Positions 35,486 through 43,692 of a DNA stretch of 64,000 nucleotides are shown piece after piece. The DNA comes from XYD12-FULL-36-8 sp964613805 (GTDB taxonomy: Bacteria > Bacteroidota > Ignavibacteria > Ignavibacteriales > Ignavibacteriaceae), in the NCBI GenBank assembly GCA_964613805.1, contig CAZTJF010000021.1, positions 3,125 to 67,124 on the forward strand, written 5' to 3'. The position numbers and the translations under genes were made by a program. How positions within the stretch are numbered: position 1 is the stretch's first letter; each line of letters starts with the position of its first letter. A model generated the notes under the pieces. It had not been told where the DNA came from and ran no database searches. It saw nothing but the letters and a program-made list of their open reading frames with translations.

Positions 35486-36430
35486 GTGAAAAACATATTG
35501 AAATACTTAATTATCATTTTATTATTCTCATCAGTAATCACTGCGCAGGAAGTTAAGCACGCTCCGGGAGATTATGTTACTGTTAACGGCAAAAAATTTT
35601 GGTATGAGGTTGAAGGAAAAGGCAATCCAATACTTTTAATTCCGGGCGGACCGGGAAATTCTCATATTTACTTTCATCCTTGGTTTTCAGAATTGGCTAA
35701 AAATTTTAAGGTAATTTATTTTGATGCTTACGGCAGAGGAAAATCTGAGCGCGCAAAATCTCCGGATCAATATTCATTCAAAGGAGATGTGGAAGATATT
35801 GAGGCGCTGCGCAAAGCTTTAGGTTTTGATAAGTGGACTGTTCTCGGACATTCGTATGGCGGAATGGCCGCTCAGCAGTATGCGCTCGATTATCCGAACT
35901 CCGTTGACAAATTAATATTGGTAAGCACTTTTTACAGCGGAGAAATGTGGCAGGAGAATGATAACAGCTCCAACTATGAAATAAGAAATCAATATCCCGA
36001 GATCTGGCAAAAAGTTATGGAGCTAAGAGACGAGGGAAAAACTTCAAGCTCACAGGAACATGTTGATGCCTACTCTGTTCCTTCCGGATTGCTGTATTTT
36101 TATGATGCTTCGAATGCATATAAAGTAAGCAGAGATTCTCTTTCGATGAATACGGATGTTTATTACCAGATAGCGGGAAAGGATGCAGACTTTCTGATAA
36201 GCGGCGATATTGGTAAACTTGATTTTAGAGATAAGCTGAAAGATTTAAAGATGCCAATGCTGATTTTACAGGGGCGGTTTGATAGAATTTCAATTCCAAG
36301 GTTTGCAATAAAATATAAAAGCTATGCACCGCAGGCAGAGTTTGTAATGTTTGAAAGAAGCGGACACGACTCTTTTATTGAAGAACCGGATAAAACATTT
36401 AAAGTGATTGGGGATTTCCTTAAAAGATAG
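35486..36430 (+). CDS. Exported alpha/beta hydrolase (proline iminopeptidase-like)
   Basis: The 314-residue protein has a signal peptide (ILKYLIIILLFSSVITAQ). An alpha/beta hydrolase fold follows, with oxyanion segment LLIPGGPGNSH, the nucleophile elbow GHSYGGM, an Asp in LILQGRFDRIS and a His in ERSGHDSF. The HGGPG-like start resembles proline iminopeptidases and related esterases. The start codon is GTG (35486). It is exported to the periplasm or beyond; the substrate is not predictable. Confidence 0.87.
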   Translation: MKNILKYLIIILLFSSVITAQEVKHAPGDYVTVNGKKFWYEVEGKGNPILLIPGGPGNSHIYFHPWFSELAKNFKVIYFDAYGRGKSERAKSPDQYSFKGDVEDIEALRKALGFDKWTVLGHSYGGMAAQQYALDYPNSVDKLILVSTFYSGEMWQENDNSSNYEIRNQYPEIWQKVMELRDEGKTSSSQEHVDAYSVPSGLLYFYDASNAYKVSRDSLSMNTDVYYQIAGKDADFLISGDIGKLDFRDKLKDLKMPMLILQGRFDRISIPRFAIKYKSYAPQAEFVMFERSGHDSFIEEPDKTFKVIGDFLKR

Positions 36431-36484
36431 CGATGACTTTGCTGAATTTAAGTCGCTGGTAAATGAAATTTGGAGTATCTTATC

Positions 36485-36754
36485 ATGAAAAGAAGATTAG
36501 ATATTAAAGGGGCCCCATTTAAAATCGGCGACATAATCAGAGTATTGAATAATCCGAATGAAGATGAAACTTTTAATAATCGTCTATCTGGCAAGGTGGG
36601 CCCTATCGAATACTTTGAATATGATTGCGGTTGTGGGCAGACATTTCCTGAAGATCCAATGATAGGAGTTCGTTTTTCAAATGGTAAGTCTGAAGAATTT
36701 TGGAAGGAAGAAATCAAATTAATCACTTCTTCACATATTGCCCCCGACCCTTAA
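36485..36754 (+). CDS. Hypothetical small protein (SH3-like beta-rich)
   Basis: An 89-residue product from the ATG at 36485, with GGAG at 36472-36475. The sequence FKIGDIIRVLNNPNEDETFN, then GKVGPIEYFEYDCGCGQTF, then IGVRFSNGKSEEFWKEEIKLI, reads like a small barrel with a CGC cysteine pair. I do not recognise the family. Its last ten codons overlap the end of the convergent DpnI-like gene by 32 bases, so the C-terminus (TSSHIAPDP) may have been altered when that gene arrived. Confidence 0.6.
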   Translation: MKRRLDIKGAPFKIGDIIRVLNNPNEDETFNNRLSGKVGPIEYFEYDCGCGQTFPEDPMIGVRFSNGKSEEFWKEEIKLITSSHIAPDP

Positions 36755-37490
36755 ACTCAATAAAATCTCTGTCTCTGAGGACTTGTAATTGTTGGCGAAT
36801 TTTATCTTTAACAAAGTTATTGCCCGGAAATTTACGTTGCAATTCTTTCTCAAAGTAGTAAACTTCATTCAGCGAAAAACTCTTATTTTGAATTTTATCA
36901 ATCACCCTCATAACCTCTATTGTCCAACCTCTTGCTTCTTTCCTTTGCTTTGCTAAGAATGATGTCTTCGTCCAGTTCTTTAATACTTCCGATTTGGAAT
37001 TAATTTTATTGTCCTTAATAAAAAATATTTTTCCCGACTCGGGAATATCTTTAAGCAAAATGTTACAACCTGTCCACCCTGCTCTTCTTGCATTAATCCC
37101 TAGGGGTTTTCTCTTTTCAATAATATCATTTACAAAATAATATTTTGGGATGACAAGGAAATTCTTTATGATCAAGTCCCTATTTGAATAATTTAGAAAA
37201 AAGAAGTTGGGATTATTTTCGGAATTTATACGCTTCAACATGGTCGAAAATGCACCGTTAATAATTTTCTCTGCAAATGAATCCTTTTTGCTTTTCAACT
37301 CATATTCTGCCTGACATTTATGACAATAGAAATCAGCAACAGGGGAATTGTTTTCAAAATTATTCAGTCTTTCATTCCCACAAGATGGACAATAAGCATT
37401 ATTCCCAACCCAATTTTCCGTTACAACTCTTGCTATTTGAGATGAGCTGTGGTATTTCTGTGCTATTGATATGTCAAGTCTCAAATCCAT
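36723..37490 (-). CDS. dpnI: DpnI-type methylation-dependent restriction endonuclease
   Basis: The 255-residue protein closely resembles DpnI of Streptococcus pneumoniae over its full length, an enzyme that cuts Gm6ATC only when the adenine is methylated. The zinc ribbon cysteines C34/C37 and C56/C59 and the catalytic D53...E64-x-K66 (VADFY, then YELKSK) are all in place, as are FENNSPVADFYC, NPNFFFLNYS, ARRAGWTGCNI and RGWTIEVMRVIDKIQ. The C-terminal winged helix that reads methylated DNA is present (KIRQQLQVLRDRDFIEFKGRG). No methyltransferase gene is next to it, as expected for a methyl-directed enzyme. It should destroy Dam-methylated incoming DNA, and the host must lack GATC adenine methylation. 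Confidence 0.93.
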   Translation of the reverse strand: MDLRLDISIAQKYHSSSQIARVVTENWVGNNAYCPSCGNERLNNFENNSPVADFYCHKCQAEYELKSKKDSFAEKIINGAFSTMLKRINSENNPNFFFLNYSNRDLIIKNFLVIPKYYFVNDIIEKRKPLGINARRAGWTGCNILLKDIPESGKIFFIKDNKINSKSEVLKNWTKTSFLAKQRKEARGWTIEVMRVIDKIQNKSFSLNEVYYFEKELQRKFPGNNFVKDKIRQQLQVLRDRDFIEFKGRGQYVKK

Positions 37491-37776
37491 TTTGGGATGA
37501 TCATTCTAATTATTTTAAGCTTACTCGTAACCTTACTTATAAAAATAAGACAAAAAAATATTGTTTATCTAATTTTCACAACCCTTAATTCAATTTACAA
37601 TATTTTGTGTTAGGTTTGCTTCGCTATCGTTTGCGCACCCCACTTCTAACCCCCCAGCCACCATCCTCCCAAAACCGCCCGCTTTACATCACATAAATTT
37701 TTGTATTTTTTAATAAATTATTAAATATTGCTCAAAAGATTAACTGTTATAAATCAAATAATCATCAAGGGAAAAA

Positions 37777-38235
37777 ATGACAATAAAAGCCAGCTCACCC
37801 GAAGAGTACATCAGTAAAGTGCCGGAAGACCGAAAAGAAGCTATGTCAAAACTGAGACAAACCATTTTGAAGAACCTTCCTAAAGGTTTTGCAGAAGGTA
37901 TGAACTACAATATGATTGGATACTTTGTTCCGCATTCTGTTTATCCGAACGGTTACCACTGCGACCCGAAACAGCCGCTGCCGTTTATAAGCATTGCTTC
38001 ACAAAAACATTTTATAGCTTTTTATCACATGGGCATGTATGCAAATAAGAAGCTTTTGGATTGGTACACAAAAGAATATCAGAAGCACTGTAAAACAAAA
38101 CTGGATATGGGAAAAAGCTGCGTCCGGTTTAAGAAAGTGAATGATATTCCCTACAAGCTGATCGGCGAGCTTACAAAAAAAATGAGCGCCGCAGAGTGGA
38201 TAAAAATTTATGAGGCGAATTTTAAAAGAAAATAA
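37777..38235 (+). CDS. DUF1801 family protein
   Basis: A 152-residue protein with the DUF1801 (YdhG-like) pattern: SPEEYISKVPEDRKEAMSKL, EGMNYNMIGYFVP, and MGKSCVRFKKVNDIPYKLIG. The biochemical function of this family is unknown. GGGA at 37770 precedes the ATG. The 286 bases upstream, back to the divergent DpnI-like gene, contain nothing I recognise other than a C-rich stretch near 37640-37680. The gene is followed by a dispersed repeat. Confidence 0.85.
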   Translation: MTIKASSPEEYISKVPEDRKEAMSKLRQTILKNLPKGFAEGMNYNMIGYFVPHSVYPNGYHCDPKQPLPFISIASQKHFIAFYHMGMYANKKLLDWYTKEYQKHCKTKLDMGKSCVRFKKVNDIPYKLIGELTKKMSAAEWIKIYEANFKRK

Positions 38236-38345
38236 GATGCTGGATGCTTGTCCGCTTCTGGCGGACTGGATGTCAACCTTCGGTTGATAAACTGGATGCT
38301 GGGTATTGGTTGCAGAACACTGATCACAGGTTAACAGATACCAAA
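38236..38345. repeat. Dispersed GATGCTGGATGC repeat with nested hairpins
   Basis: Begins at the DUF1801 stop codon with GATGCTGGATGC. It includes the perfect hairpin GTCCGC/GCGGAC (38250-38255 and 38261-38266), then TCAACC/GGTTGA (38273-38278 and 38282-38287), then AACTGGATGCTGGG and AGGTTAACAGATACC. The GTCCG...CGGAC module recurs in the repeat at 40211-40348. Confidence 0.6.
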
Positions 38346-38417
38346 TTCCAGGTAAAACAACAAGATTTGTAAAAAAATAAAAAAGTTCTTGACAAGCGGG
38401 GAAAAATACTTTATCTT

Positions 38418-38441
38418 TACTTTGTAAATTAAAGTACTTTA
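38418..38441. promoter_or_regulatory. Palindromic operator, copy 1 (TACTTT-7-AAAGTACTTTA)
   Basis: TACTTT, a 7-base spacer and AAAGTACTTTA. The same 24-base arrangement, with two differences in the spacer, occurs at 39361-39384. AAAGTACTTT is a perfect palindrome, and another TACTTTAT lies at 38407-38414. A TTGACA at 38389-38394 could be the -35 box. The likely ligand is the winged-helix protein encoded at 39049. Confidence 0.7.
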
Positions 38442-38455
38442 TAAAAGAGGTTGAA

Positions 38456-39052
38456 ATGGATGAAAAAACGGCTTTAGAAGAATTACAGTTCATACGTAAA
38501 ATTGTGGACGAGGGTAAAAGAAGTGTCGTTTACAACGGCAAAGATTATATCTTCTGGGGAATAATCGTAATAGCCGGCATGATGGCAACTTTTATTGCCC
38601 ACATGAATCATCTTTATTTTAATTACTTTCTAATTTGGGTTGTGTTAATTCCTATTGGCTGGGCTTATTCCCTTTACAATCGAAGGGAACATAAAATTAA
38701 ATTCCCATCCACTTATGCAGGAAAACTGATTGCTGCTGTTTGGGGCTCTGCAGGAATTGCAATGACGATAATCGGATTCATCGGAACATCTTCAGGAACA
38801 ATTAAACCAATGGCAATAAGTCCCATACTATCAATTATTATGGGAGCAGCTTATTACATCTCGGGAAAAATAGTAGATATAAAGTGGATCTCTATGTTAT
38901 CTCTTGGCTGGTGGATAGGCGGTATAGTATTACTTTACGTCACTAATGTTTATTCGTTTTTAATCATGGCTCTGCTGATGCTTTTCTTCCAAACAATTCC
39001 CGGAATCATCATTTACAAAAATTACAAAGAGGAAATGGCAGCTGAGCAATGA
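38456..39052 (+). CDS. Polytopic membrane protein of a regulator operon (hypothetical)
   Basis: A 198-residue protein with a soluble N-terminus (MDEKTALEELQFIRKIVDEG) and about six transmembrane helices from residue 32 to 187. I do not recognise a named family. Its stop overlaps the start of the winged-helix regulator gene (ATGA), so the two are translationally coupled. The operator lies 15 bases upstream of its ATG. A role in sensing for, or as a target of, the regulator is inference from this coupling. Confidence 0.7.
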   Translation: MDEKTALEELQFIRKIVDEGKRSVVYNGKDYIFWGIIVIAGMMATFIAHMNHLYFNYFLIWVVLIPIGWAYSLYNRREHKIKFPSTYAGKLIAAVWGSAGIAMTIIGFIGTSSGTIKPMAISPILSIIMGAAYYISGKIVDIKWISMLSLGWWIGGIVLLYVTNVYSFLIMALLMLFFQTIPGIIIYKNYKEEMAAEQ

Positions 39053-39345
39053 GCGAGTTCGACCATCAGCAAATAGATGATATAATTCATTCAAGAATCC
39101 GTCTTGCGATAGTTTCACTTTTAATTAGTGTTGAGGAAGCAGAGTTTAATTTCATAAAAGATAAAGTGAATACAACCGATGGCAACTTAAGTGTTCACAT
39201 AAAAAAATTGGAAGAAGCAGGATATGTTTCGGTGAAAAAAGAATTTGTTGACAGAAAACCAAGAACAACTTACGGGCTTACTAAAAACGGAAGAAAAGCT
39301 TTTGAGAATTATCTGGATCATTTGGAAAAACTTATAAAGAAATAA
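39049..39345 (+). CDS. Winged-helix transcriptional regulator (MarR/ArsR-like)
   Basis: The 98-residue protein is a single winged helix: IDDIIHSRIRLAIVSLLISV, DKVNTTDGNLSVHIKKLEEA (recognition helix region), then GYVSVKKEFVDRKPRTTYGL (wing). It resembles the HTH_27 family of small regulators that bind palindromes as dimers. It is cotranscribed with the upstream membrane protein. Identical palindromes precede this operon and the next gene, so autoregulation plus control of the 39415 gene is the natural reading, though untested. Confidence 0.87.
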   Translation: MSEFDHQQIDDIIHSRIRLAIVSLLISVEEAEFNFIKDKVNTTDGNLSVHIKKLEEAGYVSVKKEFVDRKPRTTYGLTKNGRKAFENYLDHLEKLIKK

Positions 39346-39360
39346 AATTTTTTAGTCACA

Positions 39361-39384
39361 TACTTTGAAAAATAAAGTACTTTA
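39361..39384. promoter_or_regulatory. Palindromic operator, copy 2
   Basis: TACTTT (39361-39366), a 7-base spacer, then AAAGTACTTTA. It is 22 of 24 bases identical to the site at 38418-38441. It lies 31 bases upstream of the TPR gene ATG. Confidence 0.7.
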
Positions 39385-39414
39385 ATAATCATTCAATCAC
39401 AATCGGAGGTTCAA

Positions 39415-40191
39415 ATGAAAACTTCAATAAAAAAACTGGCTCTTGTTACTTTCATCCTTTCCTCTACTTTGCTATTTGCGGGTCAAAGCAGACTCAATCA
39501 GGATAGTTTACTGGAAGGAATAAGTCTTGCCGAGAAAGCAATTATAGCTTACAACAAAGATTTGCTTCTTCAGGCAAGAGAAATTTTTCTGAAAGAAAAT
39601 TCAAACCCCACAGCATTTTATTATCAAACATATTGCGAGTACAAGCTTCTTGAAATGAGTTTGCGTCCCGGCAACGAAGATCTTTACGACAAATATTATG
39701 AGGATGCAGTTGCCCATGCAGAGCAGATATCAGCGGTAAAAGAATACGAGTCCGAAGGAAAAACTTTGCTTGCAGGAATATATATGATGAAAATAGCTAA
39801 CAGTTCAATGTCAGCGGTGACACTTTCACCCAAAACTCACTCTCTTTTAGATGATGCACAAAAGAGTGATCTAAGCAATCCTCGTCCATATATAATTCGG
39901 GGAATTATGAAATATCAAACACCTGGGATTTTCGGCGGCAGCTATGAAGATGCCGCAAAAAATTTCTCCAGGGCAATTCAGCTTTTTGAAAAGCAGGAAA
40001 ATGGTGATTCTCTTAAGCCGCATTGGGGCTACATAGAATCATTGGCCTGGCTGGGCAGAGCACAAGAAAAGCTCGACAACTACGCTGCGGCAAAGTTTGC
40101 GTATGAAAAAGCATTAAATGTTGAACCAAATTACGGCTGGGTTAAATATTCCTTACTGCCACAGCTAATAAAAAAGATAAATGAAAAGTAA
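39415..40191 (+). CDS. Exported TPR-repeat protein
   Basis: The 258-residue protein has a signal peptide (LVTFILSSTLLFAGQ). TPR-like helices follow, the clearest being YEDAAKNFSRAIQLFEKQ and AWLGRAQEKLDNYAAAKFAY with KALNVEPNYGW. An AATCGGAGG ribosome binding site precedes the ATG. It probably serves as a periplasmic scaffold. It shares the operator of the regulator operon and precedes a TonB-dependent receptor gene. It may therefore belong to one uptake or efflux regulon, but the substrate is unknown. Confidence 0.8.
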   Translation: MKTSIKKLALVTFILSSTLLFAGQSRLNQDSLLEGISLAEKAIIAYNKDLLLQAREIFLKENSNPTAFYYQTYCEYKLLEMSLRPGNEDLYDKYYEDAVAHAEQISAVKEYESEGKTLLAGIYMMKIANSSMSAVTLSPKTHSLLDDAQKSDLSNPRPYIIRGIMKYQTPGIFGGSYEDAAKNFSRAIQLFEKQENGDSLKPHWGYIESLAWLGRAQEKLDNYAAAKFAYEKALNVEPNYGWVKYSLLPQLIKKINEK

Positions 40192-40210
40192 ACTTAAACA
40201 ACCGTATCAG

Positions 40211-40348
40211 GTCATTGCGAGTCCGTCTGCAGGCGGACGAAGTCTGCCTTGTCGGCAGACAGGCAATCTCAAATTCAACTAATCAACCTAAGATTGCTTC
40301 TCCCGATAGCAATGCCACATGTAGCAATGCTATCGGAATCGCAATGAC
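40211..40348. repeat. Nested palindromic dispersed repeat (GTCATTGCGA...TCGCAATGAC)
   Basis: Terminal inverted repeats GTCATTGCGA (40211-40220) and TCGCAATGAC (40339-40348) enclose several inner hairpins: GTCCG/CGGAC (40221-40238), GTCTGCC/GGCAGAC (40242-40248, 40254-40260), GCAATCT/AGATTGC (40263-40269, 40291-40297) and CCGATAGC/GCTATCGG (40303-40310, 40329-40336). Repeats with this GTCATTGCGA...AGCAATCTC vocabulary are widely dispersed in many bacterial genomes. Confidence 0.85.
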
Positions 40349-40387
40349 AAAACAAATACTCTGAACATAAAATTGAGGTTTAGTCTG

Positions 40388-42604
40388 ATGAAAATAAATT
40401 ATTTAACGGCTCGTATACTTTTTCTATTGGTATTATTCTTATATCAACTTCTCGGTGCTCAAACCAAAACGAGAATAGAAGGAATAGTAACTGATTCAAA
40501 AAGCAATCCGCTTCCTTACGTAAATGTGTTTCTGTTAAATACAACGGATGGAGCGATGAGTGATGATGAAGGTAATTTCTCATTTGTTTCTTTGGAAAAA
40601 GGGAAAGCGTTATTGATGGCAAGTATAGTGGGCTACGAAAAATATCAGTCAGAACTTGATCTAACTGGTGCAAAAATTAGCATCAACATTAAGCTGATTG
40701 AAAAGGCAGTTAATCTAAAAGAGGCGATTGTTACTGGAAGTTCATATGGTTCAGAAAAAGAAAAAGGATTGGTGATCAATCGCTTAGATGTGTTGACAAC
40801 TCCCGGCGGTGCGGCAGATATTTTTCAATCACTAAAAACTTTACCGGGATTAACGCAAGTATCTGAAAGTGCTGAACTTTACATTCGCGGAGGCGACCCT
40901 ATTGAGTCGCTTACTATGATTGACGGAGCAGTTGTTTATCATCCCTATACTTTTGAATCAGCTTACGGTGGTATATTTTCTAATCTAAGCCAAACAGTAG
41001 TTAAAGGAATGTATTTCTCAAGCGGCGGTTTTTCATCGAAATATGGGAACGCATTATCCGGTGTTCTTGATATTGAAACACGCAATCAGCCGGCAAACTA
41101 TAAATATCAACTGGGACTTTCATTAGCCAACGCTTCACTTTCAGTTGATTTTCCAATTGAAAAAGAAAAGTTAGGATTATACTTTGATTTTAGACAAAGC
41201 TTTACTAAACCTATTTTCTGGTTGAATGGCGGAGCTGAGCGATTAGTAGTAACCCCGACATCCCAAAATGGAACCGGCGGTATCGTATACTCATACTCGC
41301 AAACAGGCAGATTAAAATTATTCGGAATAATTGCTGATGACGAACAGGGAGTAAAAGTTGAACGAGCAGAGTATACCGGAACATTTAGCGGAAACTCAAA
41401 AAATTATTTTATTAATCTTCAGAACACTGATATTCCCCTGCGATTTTTAGTAATGAAAAATAGCCTGGCTTTCAACAAGTATTCAAATCAATGGCAGCTT
41501 GGATTGCTTGACCTAACTAAAACAGATTACGTTTATTCCTTCAGAAACGATTTTGAAATGTCCGTCACCACTTCTAATAAAATTCTATTTGGGGGAGAAT
41601 ATGAAAACAGAAAAGTGAATTACCTTGGGAAAATTCCCGAGGAAGATTTTAACATCAGCCCTGATGGGCAGGCAAAAATAATTGATGCAGTATTTTCCCG
41701 CTCTCGCTTGGGTTTGTACACGGAATTACAATCGGCAAATCCATTTGGGTTAAACAATTTTTCACTAACTGCCGGTTTAAGATATGATAAAATAGCAGGA
41801 TTGAATCTAAGCTGGATAGATCCTCGTGCGAGCTTTGGTTACCAGTTAAGCGATAAATCAACATTAAAATTAGGGTGGGGAATTTTTCATCAGCTTCCTG
41901 ATCCAAGATTATTTAGCCCAGTAGACGGCAATCCAAATTTAACAGCAATGAAATCTGAGCATATCATTCTATCGTACGATTACAATCTTGATGATCAGAA
42001 TTCGTTTAGAGCAGAACTTTATCACAAAAAGTACAGCAATCTGCCGAAGGAAAATTCCAACTTGAACTACGATAACAGCGGAAACGGTTTTGCAAACGGT
42101 GTTGACGTAATTCTAAAAGGCAATTTACCATTGAACATTAACGGATGGATTTCGTATGGATACATCAACACAAAAAGATTTTGGATGGGTTTTGATGAAT
42201 TGACAAGCAGCTCGTTCGACATAACCCACAATCTAACTTTGGTTCTTAAGTATAATTTATCAGATTCGTGGCAAATTGGCGTGAACGCTAAATATGCAAC
42301 TGGCAGACCCTACACACCAATAATTTCATCTCATTACAGAAACGACATAAACATTTATGAGCCGATTTATACACCAACTAACTCAAGCAGATATCCCAAT
42401 TACAAACGAGTTGATGTGAGATTAACTTACTTCAATCAATTATTTGGAAGCGTTCCTTTCATTGCTTACATGGAAGGATTAAACATTATGAATTTCAATA
42501 ATATTTTTGGATACACTTACTCAACAGATTATTCCGAAAAAAAAGAAATCCAAAGTTACTTTGGACAAAGAATGCTTGTGTTTGGGTTTATGGTTACAAT
42601 TTAA
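40388..42604 (+). CDS. TonB-dependent outer membrane receptor with carboxypeptidase-regulatory-like N-domain
   Basis: A 738-residue outer membrane protein from the ATG at 40388 (a TTG at 40373 is less likely). After a signal peptide ending LGAQ there is a CarboxypepD-like domain (RIEGIVTDSKSNPLPYVNVF, DDEGNFSF), then a plug domain (ADIFQSLKTLPGLTQ, LYIRGGDPIESLTMIDG) and the beta barrel ending in LVFGFMVTI. The C-terminal residue is hydrophobic rather than the usual Phe. No SusD-like partner is encoded nearby, so it is not a standard polysaccharide utilisation pair. The ligand is unknown. Confidence 0.9.
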   Translation: MKINYLTARILFLLVLFLYQLLGAQTKTRIEGIVTDSKSNPLPYVNVFLLNTTDGAMSDDEGNFSFVSLEKGKALLMASIVGYEKYQSELDLTGAKISINIKLIEKAVNLKEAIVTGSSYGSEKEKGLVINRLDVLTTPGGAADIFQSLKTLPGLTQVSESAELYIRGGDPIESLTMIDGAVVYHPYTFESAYGGIFSNLSQTVVKGMYFSSGGFSSKYGNALSGVLDIETRNQPANYKYQLGLSLANASLSVDFPIEKEKLGLYFDFRQSFTKPIFWLNGGAERLVVTPTSQNGTGGIVYSYSQTGRLKLFGIIADDEQGVKVERAEYTGTFSGNSKNYFINLQNTDIPLRFLVMKNSLAFNKYSNQWQLGLLDLTKTDYVYSFRNDFEMSVTTSNKILFGGEYENRKVNYLGKIPEEDFNISPDGQAKIIDAVFSRSRLGLYTELQSANPFGLNNFSLTAGLRYDKIAGLNLSWIDPRASFGYQLSDKSTLKLGWGIFHQLPDPRLFSPVDGNPNLTAMKSEHIILSYDYNLDDQNSFRAELYHKKYSNLPKENSNLNYDNSGNGFANGVDVILKGNLPLNINGWISYGYINTKRFWMGFDELTSSSFDITHNLTLVLKYNLSDSWQIGVNAKYATGRPYTPIISSHYRNDINIYEPIYTPTNSSRYPNYKRVDVRLTYFNQLFGSVPFIAYMEGLNIMNFNNIFGYTYSTDYSEKKEIQSYFGQRMLVFGFMVTI

Positions 42605-42691
42605 CCTGGGAAAATCAATATGCTAAAAAGAAGTCTGTAACCTTTACTTAAAAATGTTGTCACAATTGAGAAATAACAAAAAGGAATTAAA

Positions 42692-42889
42692 ATGAAATTG
42701 TTAAAAGTTGCATTTCTCGCTTTCATTTTCTCAAATTTTGTTTTTGCACAGCAAATAAATTTCAAATTTGATGAAGTACAGAAAACAGTCGTCATAGAAA
42801 AAGCTTTAGAGCGAATCAAAGTTTTACCTGTTGAGGAAAACTTGTTCGGATTAAATCAATTTGTGCTTTCTGGTTTAAATAATAATTAA
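42692..42889 (+). CDS. Small exported hypothetical protein
   Basis: A 65-residue product with a signal peptide (VAFLAFIFSNFVFAQ), leaving a mature peptide of about 46 residues. AAAAAGGA upstream is a fair ribosome binding site. I do not recognise a family. It lies between the TonB receptor and a lipoprotein gene and could be co-transcribed with the latter. Confidence 0.5.
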   Translation: MKLLKVAFLAFIFSNFVFAQQINFKFDEVQKTVVIEKALERIKVLPVEENLFGLNQFVLSGLNNN

Positions 42890-42911
42890 ATTAAATTGAA
42901 AGAATAATGAC

Positions 42912-43508
42912 ATGTTAATAAAACGATTTTTTTTGATCGTCTTTCTTTTCTCGTTACTTCAAACGGGATGTGATGAAACAAACACTAATTCAACAACAGA
43001 ACAAACACCTTTATATTTTCCGCTTGATTTGGGAAATTCATGGACGTATGCACCGGCAGACACTTTTTTTGGCCAGCCCTTTACCTGGGAAGTGACCTAT
43101 CGGAATGGTGATACTGCTACGTTGAATAGGCAATATCCATTTGGTTCTCATGGTGGGACTCTCACATTGATTGACCGGCGCAATGAGATTGATATAATTC
43201 TTGACAGTAATGCTTCGGCTCTTTTCTATCGTTTCAAGATAGGAGAAATATGGGACCACCGAGATCCATGGGAATGCGACGATAGTTCTCGGTGGGTATT
43301 TACATACGAATTGAATCCTATCATTACCCCTGCAGGAAAATTCTATAATTGTATTCGTTTAGAACGCAAGAGTGCTATTCCTTGTGCAGATGCAGGAACA
43401 ATTGTTGAATGGTGGGCACCGGGTGTGGGCCTTGTCAGATGGGATGAGTTAAATTATTACGTTGGTGGCCCATTAACAATTTACCTCAAGAGCCACAGTG
43501 TAAATTAG
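42912..43508 (+). CDS. Lipoprotein, hypothetical
   Basis: A 198-residue protein with lipoprotein signal LLQTGC (Cys20). The mature part begins with a Thr/Asn-rich linker followed by a beta-rich domain (YFPLDLGNSWTYAPADTFFG, WWAPGVGLVRWDELNYYVGG). The FPLxxGNxW and GVGLVRW elements recur in uncharacterised Ignavibacteria and Bacteroidota lipoproteins. No catalytic motif is visible. Envelope-anchored; function unknown. Confidence 0.7.
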   Translation: MLIKRFFLIVFLFSLLQTGCDETNTNSTTEQTPLYFPLDLGNSWTYAPADTFFGQPFTWEVTYRNGDTATLNRQYPFGSHGGTLTLIDRRNEIDIILDSNASALFYRFKIGEIWDHRDPWECDDSSRWVFTYELNPIITPAGKFYNCIRLERKSAIPCADAGTIVEWWAPGVGLVRWDELNYYVGGPLTIYLKSHSVN

Positions 43509-43692
43509 AATATTTATTAGAAAATATAATAACATTGTTGATTATGGGCTTTGGGGTCGGATTCATAAATAGAGAATTAATAAAAGATTAAAGTCATTTG
43601 GTCGGTATTCGTTAGTCTATTGCACTAATAACATTCTCTTAATTATAAAACATTGGAAAAAAATCCATTAATAAAAAGAAAGGCTTGATTCA

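Noticed and set aside
38236..40348. CRISPR-like array
   Set aside because: The repeats are irregular, palindromic and separated by genes; there are no regularly spaced identical repeats and no cas genes.
40388..42604. SusC of a polysaccharide utilisation locus
   Set aside because: No SusD-like lipoprotein or glycoside hydrolase accompanies it, so it is left as a general TonB-dependent receptor.
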